From positions 1-8,016 of the forward strand of contig JACQEA010000001.1 of the NCBI GenBank assembly GCA_016200825.1: a stretch of 8,016 nucleotides of DNA. The letters are read 5' to 3'. The notes below the pieces were generated by a model. That model did no database searches, had not been told where the DNA came from, and saw nothing but the letters and a program-made list of their open reading frames with translations. Positions 1 to 7,242 of this stretch are shown piece after piece. Origin of the DNA: Chloroflexota bacterium (lineage in GTDB: Bacteria; Chloroflexota; Anaerolineae; UBA4142). Position 1 is the stretch's first letter, and every line of letters begins with the position of its first letter. The position numbers and the translations under genes were made by a program.

Positions 1-711
1 ATCCGCGAGATACAAATTCCCTGTGACGTTGTTCCCACCCTTCGCCCAAAAAGACCAGGTCTCACCTTGCGAGGTGAAGGGATACGACCACACACGCGTA
101 TAGCAACAAGCTTGATTGTTGAATTGCAACGCGCCATTTGCGTTGTGACCATCCGTACTCACCCACGATGTGTACGAATCCGCGACAAAGGGCGAGAGCC
201 CTGCGCCGAACGCGCCGCCGATTTTTCTCGGGTCCCCAAAATATGAATTCGTCGCGTTCGTGATCGAAATATCCGAGACCGCGCCGCTCGTGCCCGTGAA
301 GAAAATCGAGATGTGCGCGCCCACGTATGCCGAGAGATCGCGCGTGAAACTTTGAAACGCGCCCGACAAACTTCCTGCTGCTGTAAGATCGTTGCGCGTT
401 GCCGAATCCCAGTTGTATACGCTCGGAGTTACCGAGCCGCAGCAACCGCCCGTATCCGACGTCGCCCAAAAGGTCAACGTCGCACCGCTTGTCACTGTGA
501 AAGGTTTAGAGCCGATCCACGCGCCGTTGATATTCGCGCGACCGCAGGTGCCGTGACCGCTCGCTGTCCAATTGCCGCCGTAAACAATCCAATCGTGTTG
601 CGACGCGTTCAAGCAACCGTTGATCGGCACGGTGTCAGCAAATGCGAGTTCGGGACGCAAAGCGATTACCGACAAGATGAAGATGCACAAAGCGAAAAAT
701 CTTTTCATCAT
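1..711 (-). CDS. Secreted protein with two beta-sandwich-like units (C-terminus beyond left edge)
   Basis: An uninterrupted 237-codon frame reads leftward from ATG at 711-709 to the window edge with no stop, so only the N-terminal part is present. A second ATG follows at once (708-706). GGAGAG at 721-716 is a good ribosome site for either start. Residues 1-25 form a signal peptide: Lys-Arg, a hydrophobic core, then cleavage expected after AFA before Asp26, so the product should be exported. The mature part is rich in Gly, Ser, Thr, Asn and aromatic residues, as in beta-sandwich or carbohydrate-binding-like domains. Two units appear to repeat (about 33-152 and 157-237+): each has PFT, a few residues later FWA (81-83, 221-223), and a Cys-Cys pair (90-91, 202-203). 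I cannot name the family. Sugar or surface binding is inference. No catalytic motif is visible. Other frames over this region are shadows. Confidence 0.82.
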   Translation of the reverse strand, partial: MMKRFFALCIFILSVIALRPELAFADTVPINGCLNASQHDWIVYGGNWTASGHGTCGRANINGAWIGSKPFTVTSGATLTFWATSDTGGCCGSVTPSVYNWDSATRNDLTAAGSLSGAFQSFTRDLSAYVGAHISIFFTGTSGAVSDISITNATNSYFGDPRKIGGAFGAGLSPFVADSYTSWVSTDGHNANGALQFNNQACCYTRVWSYPFTSQGETWSFWAKGGNNVTGNLYLAD

Positions 712-797
712 CACGCTCTCCGCACCTTTTCGTAAAATTCTTGCGTGTCAATCCGCGTCAGTTCTTGCCCTTCTTCATCGGTCGCGATCAAGGTAGT

Positions 798-1010
798 CTA
801 TTCACCAGGATGCCCCGCCTCTTCAAGACCCGACCATTCAATGAAATCGGAATACGCGTTCTCGCTGAGCCAGAAATTTTGACCCGCCATTGAGACGCGT
901 CGACTCTTGCGTGGTTTGCGCTGCGACATGTCAGATAGAATTTGACTGAGCGTCCGCCGCAACTCGGGAATTACAAGCCAGAGACGACATTCTTCTTGGC
1001 AGGTTACCAT
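798..1010 (-). CDS. Doubtful small ORF, 70 codons, unknown function
   Basis: A 70-codon minus-strand frame lies upstream of, and in the same direction as, the secreted-protein gene. It begins 8 nt from the tRNA fragment. The product would be basic in the middle (QRKPRKSRR at about residues 30-38), with a Trp- and acid-rich C-terminal part, no membrane segment and no signal peptide. No Shine-Dalgarno sequence precedes the ATG at 1010 or the internal ATG at 929, and I recognise no family. If the region to the left is an integrated element, this could be a remnant or a small accessory gene at its end. It may equally be a chance frame. It is listed because 712-1017 otherwise holds nothing I can identify. 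Confidence 0.22.
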   Translation of the reverse strand: MVTCQEECRLWLVIPELRRTLSQILSDMSQRKPRKSRRVSMAGQNFWLSENAYSDFIEWSGLEEAGHPGE

Positions 1011-1017
1011 CTTATTC

Positions 1018-1059
1018 TTGCCAAGGAGAAGGTCGCGGGTTCAAATCCCGTCTTCCGCT
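1018..1059 (+). pseudogene. 3' fragment of tRNA-Gly(GCC), likely attachment-site scar
   Basis: The segment reads as the 3' part of a tRNA. It has anticodon loop TTGCCAA (1018-1024, anticodon GCC), GGAGA as the 3' anticodon strand, variable loop AGGTC (1030-1034), T stem GCGGG/CCCGT around loop TTCAAAT (1040-1046), acceptor 3' strand CTTCCGC (1052-1058) and discriminator T. CCA is not encoded. The partner acceptor strand GCGGAAG is absent upstream, there is no D arm, and TATTC before the loop pairs poorly with GGAGA. It is therefore not a functional tRNA. Preservation starting at the anticodon loop fits a duplicated 3' end left by tyrosine-integrase insertion into a tRNA gene. The intact copy would then lie left of the window. 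Confidence 0.75.
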
Positions 1060-1063
1060 CTTC

Positions 1064-1100
1064 AGGACCACCGGAACTTTTAGGTGGTCTTGATTTTTTT
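1064..1100 (+). terminator. Rho-independent terminator behind the tRNA fragment
   Basis: AGGACCACC (1064-1072) pairs with GGTGGTCTT (1083-1091), nine pairs including one G-U, around a 10-nt loop. GA and seven T follow. Its position 4 nt after the tRNA 3' end suggests it is the original tRNA terminator, retained with the fragment. It also insulates the downstream HEAT gene from leftward transcription units. Confidence 0.85.
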
Positions 1101-1113
1101 CTATCCGCCGGTA

Positions 1114-1122
1114 TGTTATAAT
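1114..1122 (+). promoter_or_regulatory. Extended -10 promoter for the HEAT/exonuclease pair
   Basis: TG, one base, then a perfect TATAAT (1117-1122) forms an extended -10 element. No good -35 is seen at the right distance; the T-run of the preceding terminator lies there. Transcription would start near 1129, about 10 nt before the ATG, giving a very short leader that barely includes the GGAG ribosome site at 1129-1132. Confidence 0.55.
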
Positions 1123-1138
1123 CGGATCGGAGCAACCG

Positions 1139-2155
1139 ATGGCGATTCCCGAAAAAATTTTTCTCGATATCCAACCCGCGCTCACGCAACTACGCGATCA
1201 GGACGTACCGCTTAGCCCCGCGCTTTTGAGCGCGCTGTCCGCGTTAAAGAAAAACGATCTCACCGCTTTCGCCGCGACGTGGATCGAATTACCGGTTGAA
1301 CGGCGGCGGCGCGCCGCACAGTTGTGGGTCGAACTTGCGGAAGCGAATGCGCAAATGGATTTCAACGCGCTCTTTCGTTATCTGCTCAACGACGACGACG
1401 CGCAAGTTCGCGTGTCCGCGATTGATGGCTTGTGGGAAGATGAAGACCCCGCGCTCGTAAAACCGTTGATCGGATTTTTGCGGAGCGATCCGGACGCGCG
1501 CGTGCGCGCGGCGGCGGCAGATTCGCTGGGCAGATTTGTTTTGCTTTCGGAATATGATCGTCTCGGATCGTCGCTCGCGAATTTGGCGCATGAAGCATTG
1601 TTCGCAACTCTGCGCGATGCATTAGAGCCCGCGCCGGTTCGCGCGCCCGCGCTTGAATCGCTCAGCTACTCGAGCCGCGACGGCGTCCGCGATTTACTTG
1701 CCGCGGCGTACGATAGCGACGAAGCGCAAATGCGCGTGAGCGCGATTGCAGGCATGGGACGCAGTGCGGATACGAGTTGGTGTGAAACCGTCGCGGCGGA
1801 ACTCGATTCGCCGGATCCGCGTATGCGTTTTGAAGCGGTGCGCGCGGTCGGCGAACTAGAATGTCGCGAGCAAATCAATCGCGTTCTCGAAATGCTCGAC
1901 GACAGTGATCGCGAAGTGCAAATCGCCGCGATTGGCGCGCTCGGGCGGATTGGCGGCAAACGCGCGAAAAACGCGCTGACTCAAATTGCTCAAGCGGATG
2001 ATGCAGTCTTGGCGCCTTTGGCAGAAGACGCGCTCGCCGAGTTGACCTTTTATGATGATTTAGATTTGCCGCTAATCGAACTCGACGCGGACGATCAAGC
2101 CGATGATAAGATCGAATCAGATCAAGCCGAGACGGACGAAGACGACGAAGCATAG
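1139..2155 (+). CDS. HEAT-repeat protein with acidic C-terminal tail
   Basis: This 338-residue protein has no signal peptide or membrane segment and should be cytoplasmic. GGAG at 1129-1132 supports the ATG. From about residue 76 to 301 it consists of paired short helices with the pattern D/S-x-D-x-x-V/M-R-x-x-A, the mark of HEAT/PBS-lyase-type repeats. I count about seven, the clearest at 76-101, 105-132, 181-208, 213-239 and 244-271. The N-terminal 75 residues look helical but less regular. Residues 305-338 are very acidic (mostly Asp and Glu) and probably disordered. HEAT scaffolds bind proteins or nucleic acids; no catalytic residues are visible and the partner is unknown. The stop lies 12 nt before the exonuclease start, so the two are probably co-transcribed and may act together. 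That link is inference. Confidence 0.88.
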   Translation: MAIPEKIFLDIQPALTQLRDQDVPLSPALLSALSALKKNDLTAFAATWIELPVERRRRAAQLWVELAEANAQMDFNALFRYLLNDDDAQVRVSAIDGLWEDEDPALVKPLIGFLRSDPDARVRAAAADSLGRFVLLSEYDRLGSSLANLAHEALFATLRDALEPAPVRAPALESLSYSSRDGVRDLLAAAYDSDEAQMRVSAIAGMGRSADTSWCETVAAELDSPDPRMRFEAVRAVGELECREQINRVLEMLDDSDREVQIAAIGALGRIGGKRAKNALTQIAQADDAVLAPLAEDALAELTFYDDLDLPLIELDADDQADDKIESDQAETDEDDEA

Positions 2156-2167
2156 AGGAAAATAAAA

Positions 2168-2701
2168 ATGGCGGATCTTTTTTTCGATCTCGAAACACAA
2201 AAATCGTTTGATGAAGTAGGCGGGCGCGAAAATTTACAATTGTTGCGCGTCTCGGTCGCGGTCACGTTGGACGGCGAGACGGGCGAGTTCAAATCATTTT
2301 CCGAAAACCAAGTGCCCGCGCTGATTGACGATTTGAAACGCGCGGCGCGCGTGATTGGATTTAATGTGCGGCAGTTTGATTATCGAGTTCTAAAATTTTA
2401 TTCGGCAGAACGATTGAACGATTTGCCGACGTTAGACTTGTTAGAGGATTTGCACAACACACTTGGTTTTCGCGTTAGTTTGGACGCGCTCGCGCACGCG
2501 ACACTGGGCGCGCAAAAAATCGCGGATGGCTTGCAAGCGATTCGTTGGTTTCGCGCGGGGCGCGTCGAGGAGTTGATTGAATATTGCAAAGCCGATGTCG
2601 CGTTGACGCGCGATTTGTTCGAGTTCGGCAAGGCGCGCGGGTACATGGAATTTTTCGATCGCGCCGGAATGAAGAAACGCGTGCGCGTGGAATGGAAATA
2701 A
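2168..2701 (+). CDS. RNase H-like DEDDy 3'-5' exonuclease-type protein
   Basis: This 177-residue protein starts with FFDLET, where D7 and E9 fit the first acidic pair of DEDD exonucleases. GFNVRQFD (64-71) supplies D71 as the second motif. YCKADV (139-144) supplies Y139 and D143, the Y-x-x-x-D third motif of the DEDDy class. The set is complete, so a two-metal 3'-5' exonuclease on DNA or RNA is likely; it resembles RNase_H_2/YprB-like domains. It is a bare nuclease domain with no polymerase or helicase attached. GAGG at 2156-2159, overlapping the HEAT gene's end, is its ribosome site, and translation may be coupled. No clear terminator follows. Substrate and role (repair, RNA processing, defence) cannot be told from the sequence. 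Confidence 0.8.
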   Translation: MADLFFDLETQKSFDEVGGRENLQLLRVSVAVTLDGETGEFKSFSENQVPALIDDLKRAARVIGFNVRQFDYRVLKFYSAERLNDLPTLDLLEDLHNTLGFRVSLDALAHATLGAQKIADGLQAIRWFRAGRVEELIEYCKADVALTRDLFEFGKARGYMEFFDRAGMKKRVRVEWK

Positions 2702-2722
2702 ATCCGCGCGCTATAATTCAGG

Positions 2723-2750
2723 TTGCGTTGTTGGGAAATTGAGTTATAAT
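2723..2750 (+). promoter_or_regulatory. Putative promoter of the nucleoside-importer locus
   Basis: A perfect TATAAT at 2745-2750 has TTGCGT at 2723-2728 as a weak -35, with a 16-nt spacer. A second perfect TATAAT at 2712-2717 has no credible -35. Start near 2757 would give a leader of about 230 nt that includes the inverted-repeat element and the hairpin segments before the lipoprotein gene. Confidence 0.5.
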
Positions 2751-2772
2751 TGGGGCGTCCTCGATTTTCACC

Positions 2773-2874
2773 TAGGGCGTGTATGCAAAATCTTCGTACA
2801 AGATTCTAGAGCGTTTGGCAAATAAGTTTTTCAACGAAGCCAGTGGCAATAAACCTTTTTGCATACACGCCCTA
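2773..2874 (+). mobile_element. MITE-like element, 102 bp with perfect 18-bp terminal inverted repeats
   Basis: TAGGGCGTGTATGCAAAA (2773-2790) is repeated exactly in inverted orientation at 2857-2874. The outermost TA at each end may be a TA target duplication, leaving 16-bp inverted repeats that start GGGCGTG, as in elements moved by IS630/Tc1-mariner transposases. The 66-nt interior has no ORF. It contains a further short inverted pair (CTTCGT 2792-2797, ACGAAG 2834-2839). No transposase is in the window, so mobility would need one in trans. The strand is arbitrary. A non-mobile RNA hairpin of the leader is the alternative. Confidence 0.65.
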
Positions 2875-2888
2875 ATTATTTCAAACCC

Positions 2889-2943
2889 AGTGATTGCGAA
2901 TCACTTTCAGAGGAGGTGATGCGGCACACGCGATCCCATCACT
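2889..2943 (+). promoter_or_regulatory. Leader segment with three competing hairpins and a buried anti-SD complement
   Basis: AGTGATT-GCG-AATCACT (2889-2905) is a perfect 7-bp hairpin. Its 3' arm ATCACT (2900-2905) can instead pair with GGTGAT (2915-2920), and GTGATG (2916-2921) can pair with CATCAC (2937-2942). The helices exclude each other in part. AGGAGGTGAT (2911-2920) matches ten bases of the usual complement of the 16S 3' end, yet no well-spaced start codon follows. The true lipoprotein ribosome site is AAGGAGG at 2972-2978. A regulatory switch or ribosome-standby role is inference. Confidence 0.4.
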
Positions 2944-2985
2944 CATTGCTCAACGCAGAGATTCTAAATTCAAGGAGGAGAAACT

Positions 2986-4050
2986 ATGTCTAAACGTGTT
3001 TGGTTTGTGATCGCGCTTGCCTTAGTGCTTGCGCTGGTTATCGCGGCTTGCGCGCCGGCCGCGGCTCCTGCTCCGGCTGCCGCGAAGAAAAAAGTGGGCC
3101 TCGTTACCGACGTGGGTGGTGTGAATGATAAATCGTTCAACCAATCCGCGTGGGAAGGCACTCAGAAAGCCGCGAAAGAATTGGGTTGGGACGCGAAATT
3201 TATCGAATCCAAACAACCCACCGATTACGAAAAGAACATTGATCAGTTCGCCACGGAAAAGTACGATGTAGTCGTCACCGTTGGATTTCTGATGGGCGAT
3301 GCGACCGCCGTCAAAGCGCGGCAATACAAAGATATTAAATTCGCGATTGTTGACAACGCGTACTTCCCCACCAAAGATTCGGTCGCGTGCGGTGACAAAG
3401 TAAAAGATTGCTACGCCGATGGTGGACTGACCAACGTGACGAGTTTGATGTTTCAAGAAGACGAAGTTGGTTTCCTCGCGGGTGTGGTCGCGGGCGGGAT
3501 GACCAAAACCAATACGGTGTGCAGTGTGTCCGGTATGGAAATTCCGCCGGTCGTGCGTTTCGTCGTTGGTTATCAGAACGGCGCGAAATACGCGAACGAC
3601 AAAGTGAAAACGTTGAACACGTACATCCCATCGTTCATTGATCCGGCGAAAGGCAAAGAAACCGGACAATCTATGATCGCGCAAGGTTGTGATGTTGTGT
3701 TCGGCGTCGGCGGCAACACCGGCAACGGCGGTTTGCTCGCGTTCAAAGAAAAGAATTTGATCGCGATTGGTGTGGATGTGGATCAGTACAACACCTATCC
3801 CGAAGTCAAGGACGCGCTCGTGACTTCGGCGCAGAAAAATGTGGACACGGCCGTGTACAATTTCTTGAAAGCAGTTGCCGATGGATCGGTGAAAGCCGGT
3901 TACAATACTGCCACCTTGAAGAACGGCGGCATCGGTCTCGCGCCGTATCACGATTGGGACGCCAAAGTTCCGGCCGCGGTAAAAGACAAAGTGAAAACCG
4001 CGACGGCTGATTTGATCTCCGGCAAACTCGCGACGGGGTACAAGCCCTAA
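2986..4050 (+). CDS. BMP/PnrA-family nucleoside-binding lipoprotein (NupN-like)
   Basis: This 354-residue protein is the solute receptor of the importer. AAGGAGG at 2972-2978, 7 nt before ATG, fixes the start. Residues 1-22 are a lipoprotein signal: Lys-Arg, a hydrophobic stretch, then IAAC with Cys22 as the lipidated residue. An Ala/Pro linker follows. The mature domain opens with VGLVTDVGGVNDKSFNQ (37-53), the hallmark of the BMP (Bmp/PnrA/YufN) family of periplasmic-binding proteins. F51, D123 (in VDNAYF), D264/D266 (IGVDVDQYN) and K284 are candidates for the known purine-nucleoside contacts, placed by eye. Nucleoside is the expected ligand but the exact one cannot be told. An extra loop carries C135 and C142 (CX6C), possibly a disulfide. 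It heads an ABC locus with the ATPase and both permeases downstream. Confidence 0.95.
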   Translation: MSKRVWFVIALALVLALVIAACAPAAAPAPAAAKKKVGLVTDVGGVNDKSFNQSAWEGTQKAAKELGWDAKFIESKQPTDYEKNIDQFATEKYDVVVTVGFLMGDATAVKARQYKDIKFAIVDNAYFPTKDSVACGDKVKDCYADGGLTNVTSLMFQEDEVGFLAGVVAGGMTKTNTVCSVSGMEIPPVVRFVVGYQNGAKYANDKVKTLNTYIPSFIDPAKGKETGQSMIAQGCDVVFGVGGNTGNGGLLAFKEKNLIAIGVDVDQYNTYPEVKDALVTSAQKNVDTAVYNFLKAVADGSVKAGYNTATLKNGGIGLAPYHDWDAKVPAAVKDKVKTATADLISGKLATGYKP

Positions 4051-4079
4051 GCGCGGGTGCGCGAATCCGTTTAGTGTCG

Positions 4080-4114
4080 AGGGTGCTGTGCTTGCGAGTA
4101 CAGCACCCTTTCTA
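4080..4114 (+). terminator. Terminator or attenuating hairpin between lipoprotein and ATPase genes
   Basis: AGGGTGCTGT (4080-4089) pairs perfectly with ACAGCACCCT (4100-4109) around a 10-nt loop, followed by a short T-rich stretch (TTTCT). The strong stem with a weak T-tract suggests partial termination or 3'-end protection. Either would keep the binding-protein mRNA more abundant than the downstream transporter mRNA. Confidence 0.75.
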
Positions 4115-4200
4115 AAAATTTCAGCCACAGAACTACACAGAAGCACACGGAAACATTTTTTTCTTCTGTATGTTTCGATGTACGTCTGTGGCAAAATTTT
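4115..4200 (+). repeat. Imperfect palindrome, CCACAGA...TCTGTGG type intergenic repeat
   Basis: AAAATTT-CA-GCCACAGA (4115-4131) is mirrored by TCTGTGGC-AAAATTTT (4185-4200). Inside, ACAGAAG (4137-4143) pairs with CTTCTGT (4163-4169), and GAAACA (4150-4155) with TGTTTC (4171-4176). The 86-nt unit fills the gap before the ATPase gene. Its style, tandem CACAGA-like words folding on themselves, resembles dispersed palindromic intergenic repeats seen in many bacterial genomes; copy number cannot be judged here. Confidence 0.6.
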
Positions 4201-4215
4201 ATGCGAGGAGCAACG

Positions 4216-5752
4216 ATGACGTTTGCCTTGCAAGCGCACGGCATCACCAAAAAATTTCCCGGCGTGCTCGCCAACGATCAAGTCAATTTCGATTTGGCGC
4301 GCGGCGAGATTCACGGTCTCCTCGGCGAAAATGGCGCGGGCAAGACGACGCTGATGAATATCCTGTACGGATTGTATCAGCCGGATGCCGGCGAAATTCT
4401 GCTCGATTCTCATGCCACGCAAATTACTTCTCCGCACGATGCAATCCAACAAGGGATCGGTATGGTGCATCAACATTTTATGCTGGTGCCGCCGCTGACC
4501 GTCATCGAAAATATTATTCTCGGTCAAGAATCCTTGCGCGGCGCGACAAAATTTCTCGGCCGGCTGGCGGTGTTGGATCGCGCGCGCGCGGCGGCGCGCA
4601 TCCGCGAATTGTCGCATCAATATGGGCTGGAGGTTGACCCAGACGCGCGGGTGCAAGATTTGCCGGTCGGCGCGCAACAACGCGTCGAGATTGTCAAGGC
4701 GCTCTATCGCGACGCGAAGATTTTGATTTTGGATGAGCCAACCGCGGTGCTGACACCGCAAGAAGCGGACGATCTCTTTAAAATTATGCGCGGGATGATC
4801 GAGCAGGGACGCTCGCTGATTTTCATCACGCACAAATTGCGCGAAATGTTCGCGGTGACAGATCGCGTGAGCGTGATGCGCGGCGGCAAAATGGTCGGCA
4901 CGACGACGCCGCAACACGCGACATCGGAAATGCTCGCGGAGATGATGGTGGGGCGCAAAGTAATTTTGCAAATCGAAAAATCGCCCGCGCATCCAAACGC
5001 GACCGTGTTGCAAGTAGAAAATCTACAGGTCGAAGATGAACGTCACGCGCAAATGGTAGACGACGTTTCTTTTTTTGTGCGCGCCGGAGAAATTTTAGGC
5101 ATCGCGGGCGTGCAGGGCAACGGGCAACGCGAATTAGTCGAAGCGTTGACCGGTTTGCGTCCAGTCGGCGCGGGAAAAATTTTCGTGCTTGCGCACGATG
5201 TAACGCATAAAAAACCGCGGCAAGTGATCGAGTACGGCGTCGCGCACGTGCCGGAAGATCGGCACAAGCATGGATTGGTGCTAACGTTTCCGGTTGCGGA
5301 CAATTTAGTTTTATGCACGTACTATCAATCGCCGTTTGCGCGCGGAATTGAAATTGACGCGGCGCAGGTCGCGCGCGAAGCTTCCAAGTTGGTCGGCGAA
5401 TTTGATATTCGCACGCCATCCACGCGCACGAATGTCGGATCGCTGTCCGGCGGCAATCAACAAAAAGTGATCGTCGCGCGCGAATTAGATCGCCCGGTGA
5501 AATTATTGATCGTCAATCAACCGACGCGCGGATTGGATGTTGGCTCGATTGAATTTATTCATCGGCGGATTGTCGAGGCGCGCGATCGCGGGACGGCAGT
5601 GTTATTAGTTTCCGCCGAGTTAGATGAAATTTTATCGCTCGCGGATCGCATCGCGGTGATGTACAAAGGGCGTTTGCTGGAAACACTCGACGCAAAAATC
5701 GCGACGCGTGAACAATTAGGTTTGTTGATGGCGGGAGTAAAGGAGGGCGCGC

Positions 5753-5760
<8 letters not shown>
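4216..5760 (+). CDS. Nucleoside ABC importer ATPase with two nucleotide-binding domains (NupO/YufO-like)
   Basis: I choose ATG 4216 (514 residues) over ATG 4201, because GAGGAG at 4205-4210 lies 5 nt before 4216 and nothing precedes 4201. The protein energises uptake from the cytoplasmic face. The N-terminal domain has a full Walker A (LLGENGAGKTT, about 36-45), a GAQQR signature (about 152-156) and Walker B ILDEPTAVL (about 170-178), followed by an H-loop ITHK. The C-terminal domain has a degenerate Walker A (GVQGNGQREL, about 298-307, no GKT), an intact LSGGNQQK signature (about 410-417) and NQPTRGLD (about 434-441), where Gln replaces the catalytic Glu. One competent and one degenerate site is normal for the sugar/nucleoside RbsA-YufO group, so this is not decay. 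The end overlaps permease 1 by 8 nt, indicating translational coupling. Confidence 0.95.
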
Positions 5761-7120
<1,360 letters not shown>

Positions 7121-7123
7121 GAG

Positions 7124-7160
7124 AGTAAACAGTAGACAGTCGTCAGTAAACAGTGGACAG
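7124..7160 (+). repeat. Two-copy tandem repeat, 21-nt period
   Basis: AGTAAACAGTAGACAG (7124-7139) recurs as AGTAAACAGTGGACAG (7145-7160), 15 of 16 bases identical, with CAGT words in between. It lies just after the permease 1 stop. It resembles the short CAGT-rich tandem stretches found between genes in several bacterial phyla. No function is evident. Confidence 0.6.
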
Positions 7161-7242
7161 ATGAAAGTATTTAGAAATTATTTTTGGTGATCTGCGTTTT
7201 CCGCGTGTCTTCGCATCCCATTTTTCTTTCGAGGCGCAAATA
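7161..7242 (+). other. Intergenic remainder before permease 2, possible decayed repeat
   Basis: No terminator or convincing promoter is seen. TCCGCGTGTCTTC (7200-7212) resembles TCCGTGTGCTTC on the minus strand of the 4115-4200 palindrome, so it may be a half-copy of the same repeat family. The only control site I would assign is GAGG (7231-7234), which serves permease 2. Confidence 0.3.

Noticed and set aside
62..469. 135-codon minus-strand ORF and overlapping plus-strand ORFs
   Set aside because: They lie inside the open secreted-protein frame, which has signal peptide, ribosome site and repeat structure; these are other-frame shadows rich in Arg.
746..751. TTGACA on the minus strand as promoter of the secreted-protein gene
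   Set aside because: No acceptable -10 sequence at 16-18 nt spacing; only the -35 match is good.
980..1060. Complete tRNA-Gly gene
   Set aside because: No GCGGAAG acceptor strand and no D arm upstream; the anticodon stem is also mispaired.
1004..1189. Minus-strand 61-codon ORF containing KTGFEPATFSLA
   Set aside because: It is antisense to the tRNA 3' end. The TGFEPAT-type peptide is a well-known false product of reading tRNA genes backwards.
2757..2985. Purine riboswitch before the nucleoside-importer locus
   Set aside because: The conserved three-way junction and loop sequences of the purine class are not seen; only simple hairpins can be drawn.
3022..5013. 663-codon minus-strand ORF
   Set aside because: It is antisense to the lipoprotein and ATPase genes, which have clear family motifs. 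Its His/Arg-rich composition is that of a shadow frame in GC-rich coding DNA.
5098..5540. Decay of the second ATPase domain because Walker A lacks GKT
   Set aside because: The degenerate second site with intact LSGGNQQ is usual for the RbsA/YufO double-domain group.
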